Made by a program: the position numbers and the translations under genes. A DNA stretch of 64,000 nucleotides. It comes from Actibacterium sp. GTDB lineage: Bacteria; Pseudomonadota; Alphaproteobacteria; Rhodobacterales; Rhodobacteraceae. Below are positions 30,482-40,341 of the stretch, one piece after another. The first letter of the stretch is position 1. Each line of letters opens with the position of its first letter. Location of the stretch: NCBI GenBank assembly GCA_016278325.1, contig JADQCB010000031.1, positions 1 through 64,000 on the forward strand, written 5' to 3'. Under the pieces are notes generated by a model. It worked only from the letters and a program-made list of their open reading frames with translations, made no database searches and was not told the origin of the DNA.

Positions 30482-33382
30482 TCAGCCATTCCCGGTCGCG
30501 GCATGGCGCGGGGTCAATCTTGCCCGCAGCAGCGCCAGGGGATGGGTCCGCAGCGTCATCCGCATCGCGGCGTAATCCTCCACGACCTGTTCGCCCTCGC
30601 TCATCGGTTTCAGCGCGACGGCCGGTTCCACGATCGCCTCGCCATCCAGGTCGCCGGCGAAAAGCGGCAGCGCCGCGGGGGCGGTTATCGCGCGGGCCTG
30701 CCACAGGGCCTCGCGCCGCGTGAGCCCCAGGCCGGCAAAGGCGTCGGCCTCGGCCAGGACGCGCAGCAGCCGTGGCGCGGTTCCGGCGCGGCGCCAGACA
30801 TCCTCTGGCGTGCGATAGCCGTTGGCGCGGGCCGCGACGATCCAGTGCGCCTCTTCCTCGCGCATGGCGCGGATCTGGCGAAAGCCCAGCCGCAGTGCCA
30901 GCCCGCCATTGCCATCGGGTTCCATCACGTTGTCCCAGAAGCTGGCATTGATGCAGACCGGGCGCACCGCCACCCCGTGCGCGCGCGCGTCGCGCACGAT
31001 CTGGGCCGGTGCGTAGAATCCCATCGGCTGCGAATTCAGCAATGCGCAGGCGAAGATGCCGGGGTGATGCCGCTTGAGCCAGGCCGAGGCATAGACCAGC
31101 AGCGCGAAACTGGCGGCATGGCTTTCGGGGAAACCGTAGCTGCCGAACCCCTCGATCTGGGAAAAGCAGCGCGCGGCGAAATCCGCATCATGGCCGTTGG
31201 CCGCCATGCCGCGCAGGAAGCGGCTGCGGAATTCGCCGACATTGCCATGTTTCTTGAAGGTGGCCAGCGCACGGCGCAGCCTGTCGGCCTCTTCGGGGGT
31301 GAAGCCCGCGCCGATGATCGCGATCTGCATCGCCTGCTCCTGGAACAGCGGCACGCCCAGCGTCTTCCCCAGCACCCGCCCCAGCGCATCCGAAGGAAAG
31401 CCGACCCGTTCCTCGCCGTTGCGGCGGCGCAGATAGGGATGCACCATGTCGCCCTGGATCGGGCCGGGGCGGATGATCGCGACCTGGATCACCAGGTCAT
31501 AGAAGCCGCGCGGCCGCATCCGGGGCAGGAAATTCATCTGCGCGCGGCTTTCCACCTGGAACACGCCCAGGCTGTCGGCCTTGCACAGCATGTCATAGAC
31601 GGCCGGATCCTCGGGGGGCAGGGTGGCCAGGTCATATGCCGTCTGGTGGTGCTGGGCGATCAGGTCGAACCCCTTGCGCAGGCAGGTCAGCATGCCCAGT
31701 GCCAGGATATCGACCTTCAGAATGCCCAGGGCGTCGATATCGTCCTTGTCCCAGCAGATGACGGTGCGCTCTTCCATCGTGGCGTTCTCGACCGGCACCA
31801 GCTCGTCCAGCCGGCCCTCGGTGATGACGAAACCGCCGACATGCTGCGACAGATGCCTGGGAAAGCCCTGCACCTCGGCGATCAGGTCCAGCGTCTGGCG
31901 CAGGCGCCGGTCGGCCGGGTCCAGCCCGATCTCGCGCAGGCGGGCCTCGGGGACGGGCCGGAGCGCGCCGAACCCCCAGATCTGCGAGGACATCGCCGAC
32001 AGCGTGTCGTCTGACAGCCCCATCGCGCGGCCGACCTCGCGCACCGCGCGCTTGCCACGGTAATGGATTACCGTGGCGCACAACCCGGCGCGGTGGCGGC
32101 CATAGCGCCGATAGATGTGCTGGATCACTTCTTCGCGCCGCTCATGCTCGAAATCCACGTCGATATCGGGCGGTTCGTCGCGGGCCTCGCTGACGAAGCG
32201 TTCGAAGACCATCGTGCCGATCTCGGGGCTTACGCTGGTGACGCCGAGGCAATAGCACACCACCGAATTGGCGGCCGATCCGCGCCCCTGGCACAGGATG
32301 CCGCGGCCGCGGGCGAATTGAACGATGTCGTGGACGGTCAGGAAATAGGGCGCATAGGCCAGCTTGCCGATGAGGTCGAGCTCATGTTCCAGCATCGCGC
32401 GCACCTTTTCCGGCGCTCCGGCAGGGTAACGCCAGCCCAGCCCGGCGCGCGCCAGGCGGGCCAATCGTTCCTGCGCGGTCTCGCCATCCGACAGTTCCGA
32501 GGGGTATTCATGGCCCAGCTCGTCCAGCGAGAACCGGCAGCGCGCCGCGATCTCGGCGCTGCGCGCCACGGCGGCTTCATGCCCTGCGAAAAGCGTGCGC
32601 ATCCCGGCATCGGAGCGCAGGCGCCGTTCGCCGTTGGCCAGGGCGGCGCGGCCCAACTGGTCGATCCGCACCCCCTGGCGGATCGCGGTCAGCACATCGG
32701 TCAGCCTGCGGCGTCGGCCGTGATGCATCAGCGGTGCACCCGACGCGACGGTGGGCAGGGCCAGCTCTTGCGCCAGCGCCGCCAGCCGGTCGAAACGCGC
32801 CCGGTCCTGCCCGTCATAGGCCGGCGCCATCACAAGGCTTGCCGCCCCGGCAAAGCGATGCGACATCCGCCGCGCCTGCGCCATCCAGCGGCCCGGCGGT
32901 TGCCCCGGCGGCGGGTGCAGCAACAGCTCCATCCCCGCGGCCAGTTCCATCAGGTCGTCGAATGCCAGGTGGCAGCCGCCCTTCTGCGCGCGCAACCGCC
33001 CGCGGGAAATCAGCCGCGACAGGCGGCCCCAGGCGGGCCGGTCGCGGGGCAGGGCGGTGACGGTGAACCCGTCCTCCAGCACCAGCCGCGCGGCGGGGAT
33101 CAACCGCGCAACCGTGTAGATCGGGGTCGCGGGCGGCGCGGGGATATGCGCGGGGCGGGGCGGGCCGATCGGATCCAGGTCGGCGGCGCGCCGCAACCGC
33201 ACTTCGCGCGCGATTTCGCGGGCCTGGACATGCGCCCGCACGATACCGGCGACCGAGTTCACATCCGCCACGGCGATGGCGTCCATCCCGAGCATCGCGG
33301 CCCGGCGGACATATTCCTCGGGATGCGAGCCGCCGGTCAGGAAGGTGAAGTTGGATGTCGCAGAGAGTTCGCAGAAGGGCAT
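30482..33382 (-). CDS. dnaE2: Error-prone DNA polymerase DnaE2, C-terminally short
   Basis: The 966-residue C-family polymerase takes part in SOS mutagenesis. The PHP domain begins SATSNFTFLTGGSHPEEYVR, and the palm has DIDVDFEHERREEVIQHIY. The helix-hairpin-helix region (ALWQARAITAPAALPLFAGD and after) is present. It ends RTHPLALLRARLTPRHAATG plus two residues, where full-length DnaE2 continues for about 100 or more residues with an OB domain. An SOS box lies 13 nt upstream of the ATG. The usual imuA-imuB partners are not adjacent. Confidence 0.93.
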   Translation of the reverse strand: MPFCELSATSNFTFLTGGSHPEEYVRRAAMLGMDAIAVADVNSVAGIVRAHVQAREIAREVRLRRAADLDPIGPPRPAHIPAPPATPIYTVARLIPAARLVLEDGFTVTALPRDRPAWGRLSRLISRGRLRAQKGGCHLAFDDLMELAAGMELLLHPPPGQPPGRWMAQARRMSHRFAGAASLVMAPAYDGQDRARFDRLAALAQELALPTVASGAPLMHHGRRRRLTDVLTAIRQGVRIDQLGRAALANGERRLRSDAGMRTLFAGHEAAVARSAEIAARCRFSLDELGHEYPSELSDGETAQERLARLARAGLGWRYPAGAPEKVRAMLEHELDLIGKLAYAPYFLTVHDIVQFARGRGILCQGRGSAANSVVCYCLGVTSVSPEIGTMVFERFVSEARDEPPDIDVDFEHERREEVIQHIYRRYGRHRAGLCATVIHYRGKRAVREVGRAMGLSDDTLSAMSSQIWGFGALRPVPEARLREIGLDPADRRLRQTLDLIAEVQGFPRHLSQHVGGFVITEGRLDELVPVENATMEERTVICWDKDDIDALGILKVDILALGMLTCLRKGFDLIAQHHQTAYDLATLPPEDPAVYDMLCKADSLGVFQVESRAQMNFLPRMRPRGFYDLVIQVAIIRPGPIQGDMVHPYLRRRNGEERVGFPSDALGRVLGKTLGVPLFQEQAMQIAIIGAGFTPEEADRLRRALATFKKHGNVGEFRSRFLRGMAANGHDADFAARCFSQIEGFGSYGFPESHAASFALLVYASAWLKRHHPGIFACALLNSQPMGFYAPAQIVRDARAHGVAVRPVCINASFWDNVMEPDGNGGLALRLGFRQIRAMREEEAHWIVAARANGYRTPEDVWRRAGTAPRLLRVLAEADAFAGLGLTRREALWQARAITAPAALPLFAGDLDGEAIVEPAVALKPMSEGEQVVEDYAAMRMTLRTHPLALLRARLTPRHAATGNG

Positions 33383-33394
33383 GGGAACGGATGT

Positions 33395-33409
33395 GTTCTT
33401 GATTTGTTC
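33395..33409 (-). promoter_or_regulatory. LexA (SOS) box of dnaE2
   Basis: GTTC-N7-GTTC (GTTCTTGATTTGTTC), the direct-repeat LexA box known from Rhodobacter and Rhizobiales, lies 13 nt before the dnaE2 start codon; on the coding strand it reads GAAC-N7-GAAC. It predicts repression by LexA and induction by DNA damage. Confidence 0.8.
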
Positions 33410-33559
33410 CAGATTAACCTCGATTCGACCGCCGATTCTGTCAATAGCCCGCACCGCCCCGGGCCGGACCCGTGATCCGTATCCTGCCAGAAAACCCGAC
33501 CGGCATCGCGCCTGTGGCGCGGCGCCATCACCGGGCAAGTGTCATGGGGCCGCAGGCGC

Positions 33560-34099
33560 TCAGGCGGAGTGGGGCAGAAGCGCGGCGAAACTGTCAAGCA
33601 CGCTGGCATAGACCGCGCGCTTGAACGGGACGATATTGTCCACCAGTTCCCGGGCCGGCAGCCAGGCCCATTGCGAAAACTCGGGATGCGCCGTGTCGAT
33701 GTCGATCTGGTCATCCGTGCCGTGAAACCGCATCAGGAACCACAGCTGTTTCTGCCCGCGATACCGGCCGCCCCAGATCTTGCCCACCAGCTCGTCGGGC
33801 AGGTCATACCGCACCCAATCGTCGGTGCGACCGATGATCTCTACAAGGTCCGGCGAAATGCCCGTCTCTTCATGCAGCTCGCGCAGGGCTGCGGCTTGGG
33901 GATCCTCGCCATCGTCGATGCCCCCCTGGGGCATCTGCCATGCGGCCACCTCTGAATCGCGGCGCTGTCCGACGAAGACGTCGCCCTCGGCGTTGATCAG
34001 CATCACGCCCACGCAGGGACGATAGGGAAGATCGGCGGTGGAATCGGGCATGGCAATTGCGGGACCGGCATCGACGCCGGCCCCGGTCCTTCCTGTCAT
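33560..34099 (-). CDS. rppH: RNA pyrophosphohydrolase (Nudix)
   Basis: The 179-residue product removes pyrophosphate from 5'-triphosphate mRNA ends and so starts decay. The Nudix box is [23 protein letters not shown] split as [10 protein letters not shown] and [12 protein letters not shown], with the substrate motif [20 protein letters not shown]. The ATG at 34099 overlaps the ctpA-like stop (ATGA). A second in-frame ATG at 34051 ([12 protein letters not shown]) would give the more usual length of 163 residues, but neither has a clear ribosome-binding site. Confidence 0.9.
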   Translation of the reverse strand: MTGRTGAGVDAGPAIAMPDSTADLPYRPCVGVMLINAEGDVFVGQRRDSEVAAWQMPQGGIDDGEDPQAAALRELHEETGISPDLVEIIGRTDDWVRYDLPDELVGKIWGGRYRGQKQLWFLMRFHGTDDQIDIDTAHPEFSQWAWLPARELVDNIVPFKRAVYASVLDSFAALLPHSA

Positions 34100-35430
34100 T
34101 CGGTTTCCAGAACGCTGAGCCCGCGCAGGATGTCGACGGCATAGGCCAGTTGATAATCCTCTTCGCGCAGCTTGGCCGCTTCCTCGGCCTTGCGCGCTTC
34201 CTCCTCGGCCTGCTTGCGCTCTTCCTCGGTCATCGAGTCGTTGCTCAGCCGGCCGCGCAGATCGGCTTCGGAGCGGAACTGCGGCGTTTCCTCGGCGCTG
34301 TCCTCGGCGGCCGCGGGCTCTCGCGGGGGCTGTTCCACGATGATGTCGGGCGAAATTCCAAGCGCCTGGATCGACCGGCCCGATGGCGTGTAATAGCGCG
34401 CCGTGGTCAGCCGCATCGCCCCGTTCCCCGAAAGCGGGATCACCGTCTGAACCGATCCCTTGCCGAAGCTCTTGGTGCCCACCACGACCGCGCGCCGGTG
34501 GTCCTGCAAGGCGCCGGTCACGATTTCCGAGGCCGAGGCCGAACCGCCATTGATCAGCACGACCATCGGCTTGCCGCCGGTCAGATCGCCCTCATCGGCA
34601 TTGTAACGTTCGCTGTCCTGCGGATCGCGGCCGCGGGTGGACACGATCTCGCCGGCATTCAGGAAAGCGTCCGACACCTTGATCGCCTGGGTCAGCAGGC
34701 CGCCGGGATTGTTGCGCAGGTCCAGCACGACACCGTTGACCTTGTCCATGCCGCCGAGTTCCTCGGCCGCCTTGTTCAGCTCTTCCTTCAGATTCGGATA
34801 GGTCTGGTCGTTGAAAGTGGTCACGCGCAGCACCACCGTATCGCCGACGGTGCGCGAGCGCACGGCGGTCAGCGTGATCGTGTCGCGCACGATGGTCACG
34901 TCGAACGGATCGGACCGCCCCTCACGCACGACGGTGATCACGATTTCCGATCCCACGGGGCCGCGCATCAGGTCCACCGCCTCGTCCAGCGTCAGGCCGA
35001 GAACGCTTTCGCCATCGACATGGGTGATGAAATCGCCCGCCTCGATCCCGGCGGCCGCGGCCGGGGTGCCGTCGATCGGCGAGACGACCTTCACGAACCC
35101 CTCTTCCTGCGTGACCTCGATGCCCAGCCCGCCGAATTCGCCGCGGGTCTGAACCTGCATGTCGTCGAAATCCTGCGGTGCCAGATAGCTGGAATGCGGG
35201 TCGAGCGAGGTCAGCATCCCGTTGATCGCCGCCTCGATCAGGTCGCTGCTATCGACTTCCTCGACATACTGGGCGCGGATGCGTTCGAAGATGTCGCCGA
35301 ACAGGTCGAGCTGTTGATAGACCGAACTTTGCTGTTCGGCCTGCTGCGCAAGCAACGGGCCCGCCAGCTGTGTGGTCAGCACCGCGCCTGCAAGCGTGCC
35401 GCCCAGCGCGGCCATCACGAATTTCCTCAT
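34096..35430 (-). CDS. S41-family C-terminal processing protease (CtpA type)
   Basis: The 444-residue periplasmic protease has a signal peptide ([20 protein letters not shown], about 1-28), a PDZ domain around 95-170 ([20 protein letters not shown]) and the S41 catalytic site. The serine lies in [11 protein letters not shown] (297-301) and the base is Lys324 in [12 protein letters not shown]. The charged Glu/Lys tail ([20 protein letters not shown]) is unusual. It is in the gpmI-envC-ctpA-rppH operon. Confidence 0.93.
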   Translation of the reverse strand: MRKFVMAALGGTLAGAVLTTQLAGPLLAQQAEQQSSVYQQLDLFGDIFERIRAQYVEEVDSSDLIEAAINGMLTSLDPHSSYLAPQDFDDMQVQTRGEFGGLGIEVTQEEGFVKVVSPIDGTPAAAAGIEAGDFITHVDGESVLGLTLDEAVDLMRGPVGSEIVITVVREGRSDPFDVTIVRDTITLTAVRSRTVGDTVVLRVTTFNDQTYPNLKEELNKAAEELGGMDKVNGVVLDLRNNPGGLLTQAIKVSDAFLNAGEIVSTRGRDPQDSERYNADEGDLTGGKPMVVLINGGSASASEIVTGALQDHRRAVVVGTKSFGKGSVQTVIPLSGNGAMRLTTARYYTPSGRSIQALGISPDIIVEQPPREPAAAEDSAEETPQFRSEADLRGRLSNDSMTEEERKQAEEEARKAEEAAKLREEDYQLAYAVDILRGLSVLETE

Positions 35431-35436
35431 GGTGAT

Positions 35437-36570
35437 CTAGTCCTTCCTCGCTTTGAACCACACGCCAGGGTCCACCGGTTTGGTGTCGCGTCTCAATTCC
35501 ATATAGAGCGTTTCCGTCCGCTCTGCACCACCGGTCTGGATGGTGTCGGGTGGAAACGCCCGCGCCTTGGGGTCCGCGCCGCCCATCAACCCGACCGGCG
35601 CGCCGGTGGGCAGAACCTCTCCGACCTCAGCATAGACCTGCGCGAGCCCGGCAAGCACCAGCAGAGTGCCCGCAGAAGGCTCAAGGATCATCACATTTCC
35701 GTAGTCGAGCAGGGGCCCGGCATAGCGCACCGTCGCGGCCACCGGCGCGGTGACCAGCGCCAGCGGCGGGGTGGCGATCACCCAGCCGGGGCGCCTTACG
35801 CCGGCGGCGTCGGCCTCGTTCATGGCGCGCAGCAAGGTGCCCTGCACCGGCAGCGGCAGAGATCCTTCGGGGATCGGCAGGTCGGTGACCGGTGGCAGCG
35901 TCTCTTGCGCTTCGAGCCTGGCAAGCCCGCGGGCAAAACCGTTCAGCGTGTCGGTGCCTTCCAGAAGCTGTCGCAGCCTTTCGGAATCGTCGGCGAAGCG
36001 CGGCGGAAGGTCGCGGCGTTCCGACAATGCCTGGCTGAGCGCGGTGCGCGCGCTTTGCGCGCCCTGCATCGCTTCGGCCAGCCGCTGCCGCGAATCCTGC
36101 TGGATGGCGCGCAGCAGCGCGACCTCATCGAGCTTCGCGCGCAAGGCATCGGCCCGGACCTGCAATGCCGGCGTGACCTCGCCCATCAACATGCCGGCGC
36201 GGGCGGTGTCCAGCGGGCCGGCCGGGTGCAGCAACAGCAAGGTCTCCGGGGCGCGCTGCATGGTGGAAAGCACGCCCAGAAGGCGCGAGATCTCTTCGCG
36301 GCGCGCCGCAAGCTCCAGCCGCAGCGCGCGTTCGCGGATCGCCGCGCGGCGCAGCCCGGCGCGCAGCGCGGCGAGCCCGTCCTCGTAGGCGCGGATCGTT
36401 CGCGTCAATGCGTCCACCCGGTCGCGCGCCTGCCGCGCCTGCTGAAGCGCCATGGCCGCCTGGTCGAGCTTCTGCGCCGCGCGTTTCGCCGCGGTGACCG
36501 GGTCGACCTGCGCCGCTGCCGGCAGCCATGCCAGCAACAGGCAGGGCAGGATGAAACGGCGCAAGATCAT
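35437..36570 (-). CDS. EnvC-like murein hydrolase activator with inactive LytM domain
   Basis: The 377-residue product has a signal peptide (to about AAAQ21), long coiled-coil helices (25-215) and a C-terminal M23/LytM fold. The metal-binding histidines of active enzymes are gone: the usual HxxxD and HxH positions read LVTAPVAATVRYAGPLLDYG, ILEPSAGT and LYMELRR. Such degenerate LytM proteins activate amidases in cell division rather than cut peptidoglycan. The start overlaps the gpmI stop (ATGA). Confidence 0.85.
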   Translation of the reverse strand: MILRRFILPCLLLAWLPAAAQVDPVTAAKRAAQKLDQAAMALQQARQARDRVDALTRTIRAYEDGLAALRAGLRRAAIRERALRLELAARREEISRLLGVLSTMQRAPETLLLLHPAGPLDTARAGMLMGEVTPALQVRADALRAKLDEVALLRAIQQDSRQRLAEAMQGAQSARTALSQALSERRDLPPRFADDSERLRQLLEGTDTLNGFARGLARLEAQETLPPVTDLPIPEGSLPLPVQGTLLRAMNEADAAGVRRPGWVIATPPLALVTAPVAATVRYAGPLLDYGNVMILEPSAGTLLVLAGLAQVYAEVGEVLPTGAPVGLMGGADPKARAFPPDTIQTGGAERTETLYMELRRDTKPVDPGVWFKARKD

Positions 36571-38087
36571 TCGTCGATCAGGCTCTTCCCTGTCATTTCG
36601 GGCGGAACGTCCATCCCCATCAGGCCCAGAAGCGTCGGCGCCAGGTCGCTCAGCCGGCCGTCATGTATCCGCGCGCCGTCGGGGCCGCCGACCAGGATCA
36701 CCGGCACCGGGTTGGTGGTGTGGGCGGTGTGCGGCCCGCCTGTCACCGGGTCCACCATCACCTCGCAATTGCCGTGATCGGCGGTCACGATCATCGCGCC
36801 GCCGGCATTTTCCAGCGCCGCGAGCACCCGGGCAAGCCCCTGATCGACGGCTTCGCACGCCTTGATCGCGGCCTCCAGAACGCCGGTGTGGCCGACCATG
36901 TCGGGATTGGCATAGTTCACCACGATCAGGTCGTAGCCCTGGCCGATCACCTCGACCAGCTTGTCGGTGACCTCCGGCGCCGACATCTCGGGCTGCATGT
37001 CATAGGTGGCGACCCTGGGCGACTGCGCCATGTAGCGATCCTCGCCTTCCTCCGGTTCTTCCTTGCCACCGTTCAGGAAGAAGGTGACATGGGGATATTT
37101 CTCGGTCTCGGCCAGGCGGAACTGGCGCAGGCCGTGCGCGGCGACCCAGGCGCCCAGCGTGTTGACGATCTCACGCCTGGGAAAGGCGGCGGTCATGTAT
37201 TTCATGTGACCGACCGAGTATTCCACCATGCCCAGAAGGGCCGACAGGTTCGGCCGGGTTCCGGTCTCGAACTCGGAAAACCCCGGTTCGCCGATGGCGC
37301 GCAGGATCTCGCGCGCCCGATCGGCGCGAAAGTTCAGGCAGAAAAAACCGTCGCCGTCCTTCATGCCCGGCGGGTCGGCGATGACGCTGGGATGGATGAA
37401 TTCGTCGGTTTCGCCACGCGCATAGGCATCGGCAACCGCCGATTGCGGGGTATCGCATTCCTCGCCCAGGCCGTGAACCATCGCATGAAAGGCCAGCGAG
37501 ACGCGCTCCCACCGGTTGTCGCGATCCATCGCGTAATAACGCCCGATGACCGAGGCCACATACGCGCCCTGCGGCAATTTTCCGACAAGCTCTGTCACGA
37601 AACCGGCGGCCGAATCCGGCGCCACGTCGCGCCCGTCGGTGATCGCGTGGATCGCCACCGGAACCCCGGCGCCCGCGATCATCTCGGCGGTGGCCACGAC
37701 GTGGCGGATATGGCCATGCACGCCGCCATCCGAGACCACGCCCATCAGATGCGCGGTGCCGCCCGCGGCCTTGACCTTGTCGATGAAGGACAGGATCGCC
37801 GCGTTCTCGAAAAACGAGCCATCCTCGATCGCCAGGTCGATCTGGCCCAGGTCCATCGCCACCACCCGGCCGGCGCCGATATTGGTGTGCCCGACCTCGG
37901 AATTGCCCATCTGGCCCGCGGGCAGACCGACATCATGGCCATGCGTGACAAGCTGGGCATTGGGGCAAGTCGCCATCAGCCGGTCGAAAGCCGGGGTATT
38001 GGCCAGGGCCGGCGCGTTCGCCTCGGTCTCGGCGCGTTTGCCCCAGCCGTCCAGTATGCAAAGGATAACGGGTTTGCGGTGGGTCAT
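36567..38087 (-). CDS. gpmI: 2,3-bisphosphoglycerate-independent phosphoglycerate mutase
   Basis: The 506-residue alkaline-phosphatase-superfamily enzyme interconverts 3- and 2-phosphoglycerate. It has the metal site ILCILDGWG, the phosphorylated serine in MGNSEVGHTNIGAGRV, and the C-terminal VTADHGNCEVMVD and GGPHTAHTTNPVPVIL. AGGAG lies 8 nt before the ATG. It is the first gene of a four-gene minus-strand operon. Confidence 0.97.
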   Translation of the reverse strand: MTHRKPVILCILDGWGKRAETEANAPALANTPAFDRLMATCPNAQLVTHGHDVGLPAGQMGNSEVGHTNIGAGRVVAMDLGQIDLAIEDGSFFENAAILSFIDKVKAAGGTAHLMGVVSDGGVHGHIRHVVATAEMIAGAGVPVAIHAITDGRDVAPDSAAGFVTELVGKLPQGAYVASVIGRYYAMDRDNRWERVSLAFHAMVHGLGEECDTPQSAVADAYARGETDEFIHPSVIADPPGMKDGDGFFCLNFRADRAREILRAIGEPGFSEFETGTRPNLSALLGMVEYSVGHMKYMTAAFPRREIVNTLGAWVAAHGLRQFRLAETEKYPHVTFFLNGGKEEPEEGEDRYMAQSPRVATYDMQPEMSAPEVTDKLVEVIGQGYDLIVVNYANPDMVGHTGVLEAAIKACEAVDQGLARVLAALENAGGAMIVTADHGNCEVMVDPVTGGPHTAHTTNPVPVILVGGPDGARIHDGRLSDLAPTLLGLMGMDVPPEMTGKSLIDE

Positions 38088-38221
38088 GCGCGGAACTCCT
38101 GATGATCAACCGGGTTCTAGGACGTTGCAGGCGGCGGGACAACCGCCGCGACAAGAATCCACATGCAGGCGGGGCGGCAGGACGTTAGGGTAGAACCGAT
38201 TTCCTGACCCCGGGCATCGGC

Positions 38222-39490
38222 ATGACTCCGAAAATCGTCACCACGCTGAAAAGCTATTCCTGGCCGCAGTTCCACGCCGACCTGTTCGCGGGCATCACCG
38301 TGGCGCTCGTGGCGATTCCGCTGAGCCTGGCGATCGCCATCGCCTCGGGGGCCTCACCCGCGCAGGGGTTGATCACGGCGGTTGTCGGCGGGTTCGTGGT
38401 CTCGGCGCTGGGCGGCAGCCGGGTGCAGATCGGCGGGCCCACGGGCGCCTTCATCGTGGTGGTGTATGACGTGATCGCCACGCACGGCTATGACGGGCTG
38501 GTGCTGGCCACCTTCATGGCCGGGCTGATCCTGCTCGTGGCCGGGTATCTGCGGATCGGCAACCTGATCGCGCATGTGCCCGAACCGGTGATCAACGGCT
38601 TTACCCTGGGGATCGCGATCATCATCGCCACCAGTCAGCTGAAGGATTTCCTGGGCCTCACGGCGCCCGGGCTGCCGGCCGATTTCATCGACAAGATCGC
38701 CGTGCTCTGGGCGGCGCGCAGCACGCTGAACCCCTGGGCCCTGGGCATCGGGCTGGCAACCGTCGGGTTCATCGTGGGGCTGCGCCGCCTGTTGCCCCGG
38801 CGCTGGCCCAGTCTGATCGTCGCGGTCGCGGCGGCCTCGGCGCTGGCGGCGCTTCCCGGGCTGGGCGTCGATACGATCGGCGCGCGGTTCGGCGCACTGC
38901 CCAGCAGCCTTCCCATGCCGCACCTGCCGGCGATCAGCATCGAACAGATCCGCACGCTTCTGCCCTCGGCCTTCGTCATCGCCTTCCTGGCCGGGATCGA
39001 GTCCCTCCTGTCGGCGGTGGTGGCCGACCGGATGATCGGCGGCCGCCACCGGCCACGGGCCGAAGTGGTGGCGCAGGGGGCGGCGAACCTGTCTTCGGCC
39101 CTGTTCGGCGGCTTGCCGGTGACGGGCGCCATCGCACGCACCGCGACCAACATCCGCTCGGGCGGACGGACCCCGGTGGCCGGGATCGTGCATGCGCTGA
39201 GCATCCTGCTGGTGTTGCTCGTCGCCGCCCCGTTGGCCGGGCTGCTGGCCATGCCGGCCATGGCCGCGCTGTTGATCGTGACGGCCTGGAACATGAGCGA
39301 GCCGGACAAATGGCGCGGCTATATGCGCGCGTCGGGGGCCGACCGGCTGTTGCTGGCGGTCACGCTCTTGCTGACGGTGCTTGTGGACCTGACGGTGGCG
39401 ATCGGTGTCGGCGTTGCGCTGGGCCTTGCCCTGCGGCTGCGCGACCGTGCCGCACGGGCGGCGGACGACTGGACTCCGCGCGACCATTGA
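38222..39490 (+). CDS. SulP-family anion transporter without STAS domain
   Basis: The 422-residue membrane protein has about 12 hydrophobic segments and SulP signatures DLFAGITVALVAIPLSLAIA, GPTGAFIVVVYDVIA, and the LPVTGAIARTATNIRSGGRT core. The usual cytoplasmic STAS domain (some 100+ residues) is absent: the chain stops 20 residues after the last helix. The substrate is unknown (sulfate, bicarbonate or another anion). It is divergent from gpmI. Confidence 0.9.
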   Translation: MTPKIVTTLKSYSWPQFHADLFAGITVALVAIPLSLAIAIASGASPAQGLITAVVGGFVVSALGGSRVQIGGPTGAFIVVVYDVIATHGYDGLVLATFMAGLILLVAGYLRIGNLIAHVPEPVINGFTLGIAIIIATSQLKDFLGLTAPGLPADFIDKIAVLWAARSTLNPWALGIGLATVGFIVGLRRLLPRRWPSLIVAVAAASALAALPGLGVDTIGARFGALPSSLPMPHLPAISIEQIRTLLPSAFVIAFLAGIESLLSAVVADRMIGGRHRPRAEVVAQGAANLSSALFGGLPVTGAIARTATNIRSGGRTPVAGIVHALSILLVLLVAAPLAGLLAMPAMAALLIVTAWNMSEPDKWRGYMRASGADRLLLAVTLLLTVLVDLTVAIGVGVALGLALRLRDRAARAADDWTPRDH

Positions 39491-39504
39491 GCGGATACCC
39501 TCTG

Positions 39505-39975
39505 TCAGGCGCGGTGATAGGGGCTTCCGGCAAGGATCGACGCGGCGCGATACAGCTGTTCGGCCAGCATGACACGGGCCAGCATGTGCGGCCAGACCAT
39601 CCGCCCAAAGGACAGGCAGGCATCGGCGCGCCCGCGCAGGGCCGGGTCGAGCCCGTCGGCCCCGCCGATGACGAAGGCCGCGTCACCGCGCCCGGCATCG
39701 CGCCATTTGGCCAGCAGCGCCGCGAAATCCGGTGAACTCATCTGCTTGCCGCGCTCGTCGAGCGCGCAGAGCAGCGCGCCCCTGGGCAGCGCCCGGTCCA
39801 GCAGCGTCGCCTCGCCCGCCATGCCGCCGCCCTTCCTGTCCTCGACCTCGTGCAGGGTAAGCGGGCCAAGCCCCTGGCCACGCCCGGCCCGGTCGAACCG
39901 GGTGGCATAATCGTCGATCAGCGCGCGTTCCGGGCCGGCGCGCAACCGGCCCACCGCGCAGACATGCAGGCGCAT
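39505..39975 (-). CDS. rlmH: 23S rRNA (pseudouridine1915-N3)-methyltransferase
   Basis: The 156-residue SPOUT methyltransferase has ALDERGKQMSSPDFA, FVIGGADGLDP and the knot motif LSFGRMVWPHMLARVMLAEQ. It modifies helix 69 of 23S rRNA after subunit joining. It directly abuts rsfS (no gap), the usual rsfS-rlmH pair. Confidence 0.96.
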   Translation of the reverse strand: MRLHVCAVGRLRAGPERALIDDYATRFDRAGRGQGLGPLTLHEVEDRKGGGMAGEATLLDRALPRGALLCALDERGKQMSSPDFAALLAKWRDAGRGDAAFVIGGADGLDPALRGRADACLSFGRMVWPHMLARVMLAEQLYRAASILAGSPYHRA

Positions 39976-40341
39976 TCAGACCCGGGCCGTTGCCGCCCCG
40001 TTGGGCATCCACATCTTTTCGAGCTGATAGAACTCGCGCACCTCGGGGCGGAAGATGTGCACGATCACGTCGCCCGCGTCGATCAGCACCCAGTCGCCGA
40101 TGTCCTTTCCCTCGACCTTGGATCTGCGGCCGAGATCGGTCTTGAGGCTGTCGGCGAGCTTTTCGGCGATCGAAGTGACCTGCCGGGTCGAGCGACCGGA
40201 ACATATCACCATGTAATCGGCCATTGCGGATTTGCCGCGCAGGTCGATCGTCACGATGTCTTCGGCCTTGTTCTCGTCCAGGATGTAGGTGATGCGCTCA
40301 AGCAATTCCTCGCTTGTCACGTCTTGCGGAAACTGCGTCAT
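39976..40341 (-). CDS. rsfS: Ribosome silencing factor
   Basis: The 121-residue product binds L14 and blocks subunit joining when nutrients are short. Family motifs are KAEDIVTIDLRGKSAMADYM, VICSGRSTRQV and GDWVLIDAGDVIVHIFRPEV. The ATG at 40341 has no good ribosome-binding site, whereas an excellent AAGGAGG (40407-40401, minus strand) lies 8 nt before an in-frame CTG at 40392-40390, so a 17-residue longer form starting at CTG is possible. Confidence 0.92.
   Translation of the reverse strand: MTQFPQDVTSEELLERITYILDENKAEDIVTIDLRGKSAMADYMVICSGRSTRQVTSIAEKLADSLKTDLGRRSKVEGKDIGDWVLIDAGDVIVHIFRPEVREFYQLEKMWMPNGAATARV

Noticed and set aside
30457-30482. Frameshift hiding the missing dnaE2 C terminus
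   Set aside because: Only 25 nt lie between the dnaE2 stop and the convergent transglycosylase stop, and no OB-like sequence is found in other frames there.
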